The notes beneath the pieces were generated by a model. That model was not told where the DNA came from. It searched no databases and saw nothing but the letters and a program-made list of their open reading frames with translations. A stretch of DNA of 64,000 nucleotides from Rhizobiaceae bacterium (GTDB taxonomy: Bacteria > Pseudomonadota > Alphaproteobacteria > Rhizobiales > Rhizobiaceae): contig JAILWO010000003.1 in assembly GCA_025698895.1 (NCBI GenBank), positions 124,001-188,000 on the forward strand. The letters run 5' to 3'. Positions 24,976 to 33,520 of this stretch are shown here, piece by piece (positions within the stretch are counted from its first letter, which is position 1; every line of letters begins with the position of its first letter). A program made the position numbers and the translations under genes.

Positions 24976-24992
24976 GGTTCAAATAATGAACC
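24976..24992. promoter_or_regulatory. 17-bp palindromic operator before the amidohydrolase operon
   Basis: GGTTCAAATAATGAACC is a perfect 6-5-6 inverted repeat 18 nt before the amidohydrolase ATG, matching the iclR/tctC site at 15 of 17 positions on the opposite strand. Upstream there is a TTGACT (24933-24938) and a TATAAA (24961-24966), but their 22-nt spacing is too long for a standard promoter, so exact promoter boxes are uncertain. A regulator bound here would block transcription or initiation. The gap from 24872 holds nothing else. Confidence 0.65.
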
Positions 24993-25010
24993 ACGACGAA
25001 GGGGAACGTT

Positions 25011-26678
25011 ATGAATTCTGCGGTGAGGGCCGATACGCTCTTCCTGAATGGCCGCATCTACACGGTTGATGGCGAACGCCGATGGGTGGAAGCTGTAGCC
25101 GCAGGGGATGGGCGCATTGTCGGATTGGGCAGCGAGGCCGATGTCCGGGAACTGGCCGAGCCTGGCGCGGAAATAGTCGATCTCGGCGGCCGTATGGCGA
25201 TGCCTGGCATCGTCGACGTGCACAACCACGTTCTGATGGGCGGCGCAACGGAGCTCTTCGAGCTGCGTTTCCCCGGCTCGCTGGGACTCAGGGACATAGT
25301 CGGGCGGGTGCGCGAAGCCGCGGAGAAGACCGAGCCGGGGCGCTGGATTATCGGCAGCCAGTGGGGCGCCGATCTGTTCACCGTCCTCAACACCTCCGAA
25401 GCGCTGGAGGCGCTGGATGAGGCGAGCCTCGGCCGTCCCGTCCTCCTGCGTGACGAGACAGTGCACAACCGCTGGGTCAATAGCGAGGCGATGCGGCTTG
25501 CCGGTATTGCCGAAGACACGCGCGATCCCGAAATGGGCTCGTTCGGTCGCGATCCGAAGAACGGGAAGCTGACCGGGATCATGATCGAGGCGGCCTCCGG
25601 CCTGGTGGAGCGGGCGGCGGCGACCGTCGGCAAGTATACGGACGAGATGGACCGGCGGGCTGTCGCCAAGGCGGTGAAGACGCTCAATTCCTATGGCGTC
25701 ACCGCCTTTATGGACGCCGCCGCCATGGAAAACGTGCTCGCCGCTTTTGCTGCGTTGGACGATGCGGGCGAACTGACAGCGTGGGCTGCCGGCGCCATGC
25801 CTGCCGTCGAACCGGCCTTCATGTTCGGTATTGCCGGCGACGAACTCTTCGCCAAGGGAAAGGGCCTTGCCCGCAAGCACGTCCATCCGACCTATGTGAA
25901 GGTTTTCCTCGACGGCGTTCCCGGCGCGCGCACGGCGGCCTTCCATGAGCCCTATCTGGAAGATCCGATTCACGGCTGCTGCTTCCGCGGCGCGACGATG
26001 GTTACCTATCCAGACCTCGTGCGTTGGCTGGGCAAGGCCGAAAGTCTCGGCCTTTCTGTGAAAATACACTGCGCGGGCGATGCCGCCGTCACGCAGGCGC
26101 TGGATGCAATCGACGTCGTGCGCTCCTTCAACGGGCCGACAGAGCTCGCGCACCACATCGCCCATGCGAGCTACATCGCACCCGCCGACATTCCGCGCTT
26201 CGCCGAGCTTGGCGTGGTGGCGGATTTGTCGCCGATGCTCTGGTATCCGACAACCTTCCTGGAAGGCCACAAGGAGGTGATGGGCGAGGAGCGGGCCACC
26301 CGCTTCTGGCCCAACAAGGACCTGAAGGAAGCCGGTGCGCTGCTGGCGGGCGGCTCCGACTGGCCGGTCATTCCCAATCCCGATCCGTGGAACGGGATCG
26401 AGGGCCTCGTCACGCGGCGGAACCCTTCCGGCGCGTTCCCCGGTGTTGCGTTGTGGCCGGAACAGGCAGTTGATGTCGCGACTGCCGTTGAAATCTTCAC
26501 CATCAACGCCGCGAGGGCGATAGGACTCGGCGACACGATCGGTTCGCTGGAGATCGGCAAGTCGGCCGACATGGTCGTGCTTGACCGCAACATTTTCGAA
26601 ACGGCCGCCGACGACATCGCCGCGACGAAAGTGCTTGCCACCTATTTCGAAGGCAGGCCGGTCTTTGAGAGGGCATGA
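25011..26678 (+). CDS. metal-dependent amidohydrolase (YtcJ-like)
   Basis: 555-residue amidohydrolase-superfamily protein. It begins with the typical TLFLNGRIYTVDG beta-sandwich, carries the metal motif GIVDVHNHV (HxH) near residue 66, an ELAHHIAHASY histidine pair near 380, GGSDWPV with the metal/catalytic Asp near 450, and the closing IGKSADMVVLDRN. An AAGGGGAA precedes the ATG. The YtcJ group hydrolyses amides or N-acyl/formyl groups. It overlaps the CobW-type gene by 4 bp, so metal delivery to this enzyme is a natural guess. Substrate unknown; the following branched-chain-type ABC transporter probably imports it. Confidence 0.88.
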   Translation: MNSAVRADTLFLNGRIYTVDGERRWVEAVAAGDGRIVGLGSEADVRELAEPGAEIVDLGGRMAMPGIVDVHNHVLMGGATELFELRFPGSLGLRDIVGRVREAAEKTEPGRWIIGSQWGADLFTVLNTSEALEALDEASLGRPVLLRDETVHNRWVNSEAMRLAGIAEDTRDPEMGSFGRDPKNGKLTGIMIEAASGLVERAAATVGKYTDEMDRRAVAKAVKTLNSYGVTAFMDAAAMENVLAAFAALDDAGELTAWAAGAMPAVEPAFMFGIAGDELFAKGKGLARKHVHPTYVKVFLDGVPGARTAAFHEPYLEDPIHGCCFRGATMVTYPDLVRWLGKAESLGLSVKIHCAGDAAVTQALDAIDVVRSFNGPTELAHHIAHASYIAPADIPRFAELGVVADLSPMLWYPTTFLEGHKEVMGEERATRFWPNKDLKEAGALLAGGSDWPVIPNPDPWNGIEGLVTRRNPSGAFPGVALWPEQAVDVATAVEIFTINAARAIGLGDTIGSLEIGKSADMVVLDRNIFETAADDIAATKVLATYFEGRPVFERA

Positions 26679-27766
26679 CGATGTCCCGCCGCGCTGAGAC
26701 AGGGTCGGCAATTCCGGTCACCGTGCTCACGGGCTTTCTAGGCAGCGGCAAGACAACTCTGCTCAACCGTGTCCTGTCGCAGCCGGACATGTCCGGCACG
26801 CTCGCCATCATCAACGAGTTCGGAGAAATCGGCCTTGACCATCTGCTGGTCGAAACCAGCCAGGAGCGGCTGGCGCTGCTCGACAATGGTTGCGTGTGCT
26901 GCACGGTCCGCGACGACCTGGTAGTCACCCTCAAGGAGGTGGCGGCCGGCCAGATAGCGGGTGACGTCTCTGTCGACCGCGTCGTCCTCGAGACCACGGG
27001 CCTTGCCGATCCAGCGCCGATCCTTCACGCGCTTATGGCCGAACCGGAACTGGCCGAGCGGTTCCGCATCGCTGGTGTCGTCACCACGGTCGATGCCGTG
27101 AACGGGGCGGCGACGCTCGATTCTTATGCCGAGGCGCGCAAACAGCTCGCGGTTGCCGATCGTGTCGTGTTGACCAAGACCGAGCTGACCGACGAGGCAG
27201 GACGAAGCGCGGTCGAGCACCATATCGCCGCCCTTGCTCCGTCGGCGGTCCTGTCGGTTTCGGGTGAGGTCGACCCGACGGAGTTCGTCGTGCCGGTTGG
27301 TGATGAGAAGGCGGAAGCCGCCTCGCTTGCCTCCTTGCTGAAACGTATCACGGATACGGGCCGCCACCATCATCCTCACGCCTGTGGGGAAGAAGGTTGT
27401 GATGGGCATCACGGTCACCACGCCAACGCGCATGATGGGATTCGCACGTTCGCGTTCGTCATCGACGAACCCGTGGAGTGGGGGCCGTTCCGCCAATGGC
27501 TGGACTATTTCGCCTCGATCCGCGGTGCCGACCTTCTTCGCATGAAGGGACTGGTACGGATCGCCGGCGCTCCGGATCAGCCCGTCCTTTTGCATGGCGT
27601 TCAGCATGTCTTTCACCCACCGAAGAAGCTCGATGCCTGGCCGTCGGACGACCACCGCACCCGCCTCGTCTTCATCGTGAAGAACATCCCCCGCGAGACG
27701 ATCGAAAACACGCTGGCGAAATTTGCCGGCGTCGCTTCCGAGCGGCTGAAGGGGGTTGCTGCCTGA
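26675..27766 (+). CDS. CobW/COG0523-family GTPase, putative metallochaperone
   Basis: G3E GTPase of 363 residues. Walker A GFLGSGKTT lies near residue 20, the metal-binding CXCC motif (NGCVCCTV) near 73, and a histidine-rich linker between residues ~226 and 252 (HHHPH, HHGHH) precedes the C-terminal CobW domain. COG0523 proteins use GTP to hand zinc or other metals to client enzymes. Its 4-bp overlap with a metal-dependent amidohydrolase and its place before a transporter suggest a dedicated chaperone instead of a zur-type or cobalamin gene; no zinc-starvation box was seen. Confidence 0.88.
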   Translation: MTMSRRAETGSAIPVTVLTGFLGSGKTTLLNRVLSQPDMSGTLAIINEFGEIGLDHLLVETSQERLALLDNGCVCCTVRDDLVVTLKEVAAGQIAGDVSVDRVVLETTGLADPAPILHALMAEPELAERFRIAGVVTTVDAVNGAATLDSYAEARKQLAVADRVVLTKTELTDEAGRSAVEHHIAALAPSAVLSVSGEVDPTEFVVPVGDEKAEAASLASLLKRITDTGRHHHPHACGEEGCDGHHGHHANAHDGIRTFAFVIDEPVEWGPFRQWLDYFASIRGADLLRMKGLVRIAGAPDQPVLLHGVQHVFHPPKKLDAWPSDDHRTRLVFIVKNIPRETIENTLAKFAGVASERLKGVAA

Positions 27767-27800
27767 ACAGGACGGAACAGCCAGAACGAAAGGGAACAGC

Positions 27801-28982
27801 ATGAAACGCATTCTTGCCTGGGCAGGCGCCGCCGCGTTTGCCAGCCTTGCTTCCGCCGCCGCGACCGGTTCGGCCGTTGCCGCGCCCACATGCGAAAACG
27901 GTACCATCCCGGTTGGTGCGGTGGCCACGATCACCGGTATCGTCAATTTCAGCGATGCCCCCAATGGCGCCAAGGCGGTATTCGACGCCCTCAACGCCGA
28001 AGGCGGGATCGAAGGCTGCAAGATCACCTATACGATCGCCGACGACAAGGGCGATCCGGCCGTGGCCGCCCAGGCCGCGCGCGACCTGATCGACAACAAG
28101 GGGGTCGTGGCTCTCGCCGGCTCGGCAAGCCTGCTCGACTGCGCGGTCAACGCCGGCACCTATGTGCGCAGGGGCGTGATGTCGGTCCAGGGGCTGGGTG
28201 TCGATCCACTCTGCTTCAACGCGCCGAGCGTCGCGCCGGTCAATGTCGGGCCATACACGCTTACCACCGCGATGGGCTATTTCGCCGACACCGTGCTCGA
28301 AAGCGAGAAACTCTGCGCCTTCTTTCTCATCATTGGCGGCACCGAGGAGGCCTACCAGGAGGCGATCGCCAACTACGAGAAGCTGTCGGGCAAGAAGATC
28401 GGTTTCGTCGATCTGACATTGCCTGCCCAGGGCGACCTGACCCCTTATCTCATCAAGTCGCGCGACGCCGGCTGTGACGCCGTCGTCACGAACGCCATCG
28501 AGCCGAGTATCGTCCAGTGGGTCAACACGGCCGACGCCCAAAAGATCGAAGGCATTGACTGGCTGTTCCTCGCTCCCGGCTACACGGAGGCGCTCGCCAA
28601 GGCGCTCGCCGATACCGAGCAGCCGATCTACATCGGCACAGAGTGGGAGCCATATACGGAAGCGAGCGAGGCGAACGCGAACTGGGATGCCGTGATGACC
28701 GAAGCGGGCCTTCCCAAGACCGCCTTCTCGCAAGGCGGCTATCTCTCCGCCAATGTGCTCATCGACGTCATCAAGGGCATCGACGGAGCGGTGACGCGCG
28801 AGAGCGTGACGGAAGCTCTGAAGACGATGGAGCCGATCTCCCATCCGATTGCAGGCAGTCCCTATGTGTTTGGCGACGCTCCCGCGCACGCGCCGATGCA
28901 GGCGACCAAGGTCATGCAGCTCATCGACGGCGAGTGGGTGCTGAAGACCCAGGACTGGCTGGTCCTCCCGCAGCAAAACTGA
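27801..28982 (+). CDS. livK: branched-chain-type ABC transporter substrate-binding protein
   Basis: Periplasmic binding protein of ~393 residues. ATG 27801 follows an AAAGGGAA and starts a signal peptide cleaved near AVAAPT; the longer frame from 27756 has no RBS. The mature protein has the two-lobed leucine-binding fold (TITGIVNFSDAPNGAKAV, DNKGVVALAGSASLL). Cysteine pairs are present (for example CENGT, GCKITY). First gene of a livK-H-MG-F set. Substrate not readable; the neighbouring amidohydrolase and amidase relic point to amide- or urea-like compounds rather than leucine. Confidence 0.9.
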   Translation: MKRILAWAGAAAFASLASAAATGSAVAAPTCENGTIPVGAVATITGIVNFSDAPNGAKAVFDALNAEGGIEGCKITYTIADDKGDPAVAAQAARDLIDNKGVVALAGSASLLDCAVNAGTYVRRGVMSVQGLGVDPLCFNAPSVAPVNVGPYTLTTAMGYFADTVLESEKLCAFFLIIGGTEEAYQEAIANYEKLSGKKIGFVDLTLPAQGDLTPYLIKSRDAGCDAVVTNAIEPSIVQWVNTADAQKIEGIDWLFLAPGYTEALAKALADTEQPIYIGTEWEPYTEASEANANWDAVMTEAGLPKTAFSQGGYLSANVLIDVIKGIDGAVTRESVTEALKTMEPISHPIAGSPYVFGDAPAHAPMQATKVMQLIDGEWVLKTQDWLVLPQQN

Positions 28983-28994
28983 GAGTGGCTTCTG

Positions 28995-29021
28995 CCCGGG
29001 CGCGCCCAAGGCGCGCTCGGG
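28995..29021 (+). terminator. intercistronic hairpin after livK (no T run)
   Basis: CCCGGGCGCGCC and GGCGCGCTCGGG form a 12-bp stem (one G-U) around a CAA loop, 12 nt after the livK stop and before livH. No T tract follows, so it is more likely a 3'-end stabiliser or partial attenuator that keeps the binding protein more abundant than the membrane subunits, a common arrangement in ABC operons. Confidence 0.65.
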
Positions 29022-29069
29022 TCGTATGACCACACCTGACCTCATCTCGCTCCAGCGGGGATCGCCGAA

Positions 29070-29939
29070 ATGGATGGATTGCTGACAGCCGCCACCGCCG
29101 GCCTTTCAGCCGGCGGCGCCTACGCCATCCTGGGCGTCTGCGCCGTCTTCACCTACAGGCTCGTGGCGGTCGTGAATTTCACCGGAGCCGCCATCGGGGC
29201 CACGGGCGCGTTCGCCATGGTGGCACTCATCGAGGCCGGCATGGCGCAGTTCCCCGCGATCGTGCTGGGGGTCCTGGCCGGCACGCTCACAGCCACGGCG
29301 ATCGGCGTGGTGATGACCCGCTGGTTCTCGGGAGCCACGGCGTCCACCAAAGCAGCCGTAACCGCCGCGCTGCTGGTCGGCATGATTGCGGTCGGTCTGC
29401 GGCTCACTGGCGGCCAGGACGCGCATCTGTTTCCAGCCGTCGCACCGGGCTCGGCGTTCCGATTCGCCGGTGTCGAAGTGACGAACGCCGGCGTTCTGAC
29501 CGTGATACTCGCGGTCGTCTTCACGTTTGCCGCCGAGACGTTCCTGGCGCGGACGCGTACCGGGCTGCGTCTGCGCGCATTGTCCGAGCGGCCGATGGCG
29601 GCAGAACTGATGGGCATTCCGGTTCGCAGGCTGGCGATCACGGTGTGGATGCTCACCGGCGCCATGACGACGGTGGCCCTGATCATCATTGCACCGCAGC
29701 GTTCACCGAATTTCGCATCGATGAGCCTGCTGGTCGTGCCGGCGCTCGCCGCGGCGCTGATCGGAGCCTTTTCCAGTTTCCGTGCGGCGCTTCTCGGTGG
29801 CCTGCTGATCGGCATCGTCGAGGGACTTGCCAGCGGCATCGACCGCTTCAGCCAGTATCGCGGCGCCGTACCCTTCATCGTCATTCTGGCCGTTCTACTG
29901 TGGTCGCAACGCGGAGCCCGCTGGGATGAAGCACGCTAG
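29070..29939 (+). CDS. livH: branched-chain-type ABC transporter permease LivH
   Basis: 289-residue inner-membrane protein with about eight hydrophobic segments and the LivH signature LSAGGAYAILGV at the N-terminus and a GIPVRRLAITVW-type coupling region near residue 187. Translocates the ligand delivered by the binding protein at 27801. Start ATG 29070 with a GGGGA upstream. Its 3' end overlaps the fused permease/ATPase by 14 bp. Confidence 0.9.
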   Translation: MDGLLTAATAGLSAGGAYAILGVCAVFTYRLVAVVNFTGAAIGATGAFAMVALIEAGMAQFPAIVLGVLAGTLTATAIGVVMTRWFSGATASTKAAVTAALLVGMIAVGLRLTGGQDAHLFPAVAPGSAFRFAGVEVTNAGVLTVILAVVFTFAAETFLARTRTGLRLRALSERPMAAELMGIPVRRLAITVWMLTGAMTTVALIIIAPQRSPNFASMSLLVVPALAAALIGAFSSFRAALLGGLLIGIVEGLASGIDRFSQYRGAVPFIVILAVLLWSQRGARWDEAR

Positions 29940-31647
29940 TTTCGGCTCCAGCCTCGCGATTGTCCTGAGCGTTGCCGCCATCGGCGGGCTCTCGCTGACC
30001 TTGCTGTCATCCTATTGGATTTTCCTGCTTACAGCCGTCTTCGTCGTCGGCATTGCGCTGCAGAGTCTCGGTATCGTCGCGGGGCGGACCGGCATGATCT
30101 CGCTGTGTCAGATGTCGTTTGCGGGTGTCGGGGCATGGACGACGGGCTATCTCAACGTCGCCGGCTTTCCGGGCGGTCTGCCAGTATGGATTCTCATAGG
30201 CGGCCTGGCAGCGGTCCCGGTCGGAGTCGCGATCGGTCTGCCGGCCCTGCGGCTGCGCGGCATCAACCTGGCCATTGTCACGCTAGGCTTCGCCGCCGCC
30301 TTCGACACGGTTCTGGCGACCATCACCTTTCCGGGCCAGACGAGTTTCAACCAAGTCGCACGTCCGGCCCTCTTCGACAGTGACGAAGGCTATTTCCTGT
30401 TCGTGCTTGTGGTTTATGCCGTCATCGCTGTGGCGCTTGAAGTCGTCAGTCGGACGCGGCTGGGCGCGGCCTGGCTGGCGGTGCGCCACTCCGAGCGCGC
30501 CGCGGCCGCCGTTGGCGTGAGCGTGCCCGGGGCAAAGCTTTCGGCGTTCGCGATAAGCGCCTTCATCGCGGGCATATCGGGAGGGTTGCTGGCCGGCTAC
30601 CTTGGCACTCTCGTTTCAGACAATTTCTCCATGATGCAGTCACTGGCGCTATTTGCCGTGGCTACCATGACCGGCGCCCACTACGTCCATGGTTCCATCG
30701 CCGGTGGTGTCCTCATCGCGTTGTTCCCGGAACTGATGCGCCGGCTCAATTTGCCGCAGGACCTTGGCGCGGTCGTCTTCGCCCTGGGCGCTGTCCAGGC
30801 GCTCAGCACGGGCGAGAGCATGGCCGAGGCGCTGATGCGCCTGTTTCGGCGTCTGTTTCCGCGTGCCGTCGAAGCGCCGCCGCTTCTCGACGAGGCAAGC
30901 CTGCCCAAGCCCGCCGTCGCCGAAACGTCGGCGTCGGCCCTGGATGTCAGCAGCCTGACAGTGCGCTATGGTAGCGTGATTGCGCTCGACAAGGTGGATA
31001 TCACGATACCGCAGCGCACGGTCGTCGGGCTGGTGGGCCCCAACGGTGCCGGCAAGTCCACTCTGGTCGACGCCGTCGCGGGCTTCCTCCCCACTTACGA
31101 GGGATCGGCGCGGCTTGCCGGCGCACCGCTCGATGGTCTGTCGCCGAGGCGTCGCGCCCGCCGCGGCCTGCGGCGGACCTGGCAGACCACGCGTATCGCG
31201 CCTGAACTCGATGTCGGCCAATATGTCCAGCTCGCCTCCGGGGGCGTCTCCGCCCACGAACTCGATGCATTGCTCGCATGGCTTGAGTGTCCCGCCGCAT
31301 CGACCCCCATCGCTTTCGTGGATGCCGGCACGCGCCGGCTGCTGGACATTGCCGGCGCGATCGCCGCCCGCCCGCAGGTTCTCCTGCTTGACGAGCCCGC
31401 CGCTGGGCAATCGTACGCAGAGGCGGTCAAGCTTGGACAGCGCATCGCCGAGATACCATCGCTGTTTGGGTCCGCGGTGCTTCTTATCGAGCACGACATG
31501 GACATCGTCCGGCAGGCCTGTTCGACAGTCACCGTGCTCGATTTCGGGCGCGTGATCGCCTCCGGGCCGCCACAGGAGGTGTTGGATCTTCCCGCAGTCC
31601 GCAAAGCCTATATGGGTGTCGACGGCGAAGCGGAGGCCGCGGCATGA
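29926..31647 (+). CDS. fused LivM permease and LivG ATPase
   Basis: 573 residues combining two usually separate subunits. Residues ~1-310 are the LivM permease (GLSLTLLSSYWIFLLT, GMISLCQMSFAGVGAW, and the coupling loop with AAAVGVSVPGAKLSAF). A linker leads to an ABC ATPase with Walker A GPNGAGKST near residue 371 and Walker B VLLLDEPAAG near 490. The LSxGQ signature expected before Walker B is not recognisable (FVDAGTRRLLDIA is in that place), and the ATPase is shorter than normal LivG, so this nucleotide site may be degenerate while LivF keeps a normal one. Start ATG 29926 overlaps livH. Confidence 0.88.
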   Translation: MKHASFGSSLAIVLSVAAIGGLSLTLLSSYWIFLLTAVFVVGIALQSLGIVAGRTGMISLCQMSFAGVGAWTTGYLNVAGFPGGLPVWILIGGLAAVPVGVAIGLPALRLRGINLAIVTLGFAAAFDTVLATITFPGQTSFNQVARPALFDSDEGYFLFVLVVYAVIAVALEVVSRTRLGAAWLAVRHSERAAAAVGVSVPGAKLSAFAISAFIAGISGGLLAGYLGTLVSDNFSMMQSLALFAVATMTGAHYVHGSIAGGVLIALFPELMRRLNLPQDLGAVVFALGAVQALSTGESMAEALMRLFRRLFPRAVEAPPLLDEASLPKPAVAETSASALDVSSLTVRYGSVIALDKVDITIPQRTVVGLVGPNGAGKSTLVDAVAGFLPTYEGSARLAGAPLDGLSPRRRARRGLRRTWQTTRIAPELDVGQYVQLASGGVSAHELDALLAWLECPAASTPIAFVDAGTRRLLDIAGAIAARPQVLLLDEPAAGQSYAEAVKLGQRIAEIPSLFGSAVLLIEHDMDIVRQACSTVTVLDFGRVIASGPPQEVLDLPAVRKAYMGVDGEAEAAA

Positions 31648-32357
31648 GCCTGCTCGACGTTTCCGGTCTCGTGGTGAACAGGGCGGGGGTTGGGGTCGTG
31701 CGCGGGACCTCCGTTACCGCCGAGGCCGGACAGATCAGCGTGCTGCTGGGCGCCAACGGCGCCGGGAAGACCACCCTGCTGGAGGGCATTGCCGGCATCG
31801 CGCCGGTGGCGGCGGGCCGCGTCGTCCTCAACGGGGCCGACCTTACGCGCGCCAGCCCGGGCGATCGCGCCCGGGCCGGTCTCGCCCTCATCGAACAGGG
31901 GCGCACCGTGTTTGCCCGGTTGACGACCGAAGAGAATCTGCGGGTTTCGATGGACCCCGAAACCGGTCCGGAAAATGCCTATGCTCTGTTTCCGGAACTG
32001 CGTCAGCGCAGCGGCATCGCCGCCGGCATGCTATCCGGCGGCGAGCAGCAGATGCTGGTCATTGCCCGGGCACTGCTGGCCAGGCCGCGCGTGCTCATGA
32101 TCGACGAGATGTCGGCCGGCTTGGCTCCCGTAATCGTGAGCCGGCTGATGAAGGCGGTCCGCCGTCTTGCAGACGAAGGCATGGCCGTGTTGCTGGTCGA
32201 GCAATTTGCAAGTCTCGCGCTTGCCATAGGCGACCGTGCCTATGTGCTGAGGCGCGGCGGCGTCGTTTATGAAGGCGGCTGCGATACACTCGCGCGTGAT
32301 CCAGAGCGCCTGCACCACCTCTATCTCGGGGACGCTCCTGTCGGCCGTGGCGAATAG
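31644..32357 (+). CDS. livF: branched-chain-type ABC transporter ATPase LivF
   Basis: 237-residue ATPase with GANGAGKTT (Walker A) near residue 34, an intact LSGGEQQML signature near 136, Walker B VLMIDEMSAGL near 155 and the LVEQ segment typical of LivF. ATGA overlap with the fused LivM-LivG gene. It should provide the catalytically competent half of the ATPase dimer. Confidence 0.92.
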   Translation: MSLLDVSGLVVNRAGVGVVRGTSVTAEAGQISVLLGANGAGKTTLLEGIAGIAPVAAGRVVLNGADLTRASPGDRARAGLALIEQGRTVFARLTTEENLRVSMDPETGPENAYALFPELRQRSGIAAGMLSGGEQQMLVIARALLARPRVLMIDEMSAGLAPVIVSRLMKAVRRLADEGMAVLLVEQFASLALAIGDRAYVLRRGGVVYEGGCDTLARDPERLHHLYLGDAPVGRGE

Positions 32358-32387
32358 GGCGGACATTGCGGTCGGGAGCTACACCGC

Positions 32388-32608
32388 ATGCCTACAGCAG
32401 ACTTTACCGGACCTGAGTTGCGGGCGTGAGGCGCATGAGGTCGTTGATCTTCTGAAGGGAAGTCTCTCCAGCCGAACTCGTCGGGGCGGCCTTCAGCCGC
32501 ATCGAAACGGTGGAACCGTCCGTCAATGCCATCTCTACGCTCTGCCGCGAAAGGGCAGAAGCGGCGGCCGCGATTTCCGCCGATGGGGCGAACGAGCCCG
32601 GCGTTTAA
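32388..32608 (+). pseudogene. decayed amidase N-terminus (two frameshifts)
   Basis: After livF the DNA still reads like the first ~70 residues of an amidase-signature enzyme, but in three frames: ATG 32388 gives MPTADFTGPELRA then stops; the next frame continues EAHEVVDLLK; the third gives REVSPAELVGAAFSRIETVEP and SVNAISTLCRERAEAAA before TAA at 32606. This matches the amidase N-terminal pattern (helix, REVSP-EL, ARIE, N-A). The Ser-cisSer-Lys catalytic core is absent, so the gene was frameshifted and deleted. A GGGAG precedes the ATG. It indicates that the operon once ended in an amidase. Confidence 0.65.
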
Positions 32609-32698
32609 CTAGCTGTAATTCATCCGCGTTTCCAATTCTGAATACAAAATGCTTGCCCTGCGTACAATAGAATGAGAGAGTATGCGGAGGGGAGATCA

Positions 32699-33520
32699 AT
32701 GCTCGGGAACCGGCTGAAGAACGAGATCGCCGACTTGATATTGTCGGGTCGAATGAAGCCAGGCGAACGGCTTGACGAGCAGTCGCTCGCGTCGCGCTTC
32801 GGCGTATCGCGCACGCCCGTTCGCGAAGCGCTCCAACAGCTGGGAAACGCGGGCCTCGTCGAGATACGGCCGAGGCGCTCGGCGCGAGTCAGGGCTTTGA
32901 GCATGTCGGAGCTCGAAAGCTCATTCGAGGCCATGGGCGAAATCGAGGCGATTTGCGCCCGCTACTCGGCTGAGCGAATGACCCAGGCGGAGCGCATTTC
33001 TCTCAAGCTGCTTATCGATCAATCCCGTGTGGCGAGTGAGCAGGGAGACCGCGTTACCAGTCGCGACCTCGATGCGAGAATTCACGCGCTTCTGCACACA
33101 GGCGCGCATAACGAAGCTCTGTGTTCCGTCGCCAATGAAATGCGAATGCGTGTCGAACTGTACAGCTCGGCGCCCTACACATTGCCGAATTTCGACACTC
33201 AACTGCACGTCCCGCACGGGCAGCACGAGCAGATCGTGGATGCCGTTCTGGAAAGGAACCCGGAAGCGGCCCAGCGCCTGATGATCGAGCATATCGGTCA
33301 GAGCTTCGTGATCGTGAGGGGCATACTCGAGGAGACGAAAGACGCTCTGGCGGCGATCGGTGACGAGGAGCCAGCAGGGCAGCATCCATACGGCGATCTG
33401 GCTCGCCTGCTCGGTGACACTGGGGCGAGGGCACGATCCGGCCGGGCCGGCCAGGCAGGTGCTGGACGGCTCAATCCGCCACGCTCGGCACCGGACAGTT
33501 CAGGGCAGCGGGGCGCTTGA
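32699..33520 (+). CDS. GntR-family (FCD subfamily) transcriptional regulator
   Basis: N-terminal winged helix MLGNRLKNEIADLIL, GRMKPGERLDEQSLASRFGVSRTPVREALQQL, followed by an all-helical FCD effector domain with metal-ligand-like histidines (HALLHTGAHNEAL, HGQHEQIVDAV). ATG 32699 has GGAG upstream and is preferred to the ATG at 32672. About 273 residues, with an unusual Gly/Arg/Ala/Pro-rich 40-residue tail. The stop is immediately followed by the GGT start (TGAATG), so it probably regulates the GGT-TRAP operon in response to an imported organic acid. Confidence 0.88.
   Translation: MLGNRLKNEIADLILSGRMKPGERLDEQSLASRFGVSRTPVREALQQLGNAGLVEIRPRRSARVRALSMSELESSFEAMGEIEAICARYSAERMTQAERISLKLLIDQSRVASEQGDRVTSRDLDARIHALLHTGAHNEALCSVANEMRMRVELYSSAPYTLPNFDTQLHVPHGQHEQIVDAVLERNPEAAQRLMIEHIGQSFVIVRGILEETKDALAAIGDEEPAGQHPYGDLARLLGDTGARARSGRAGQAGAGRLNPPRSAPDSSGQRGA

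Noticed and set aside
24960-26711. 583-codon open frame on the minus strand
   Set aside because: Exact shadow of the amidohydrolase gene; high GC keeps the antisense frame open.
26738-29045. Two long minus-strand frames opposite cobW and livK
   Set aside because: Antisense shadows with no RBS, domains or operon logic.
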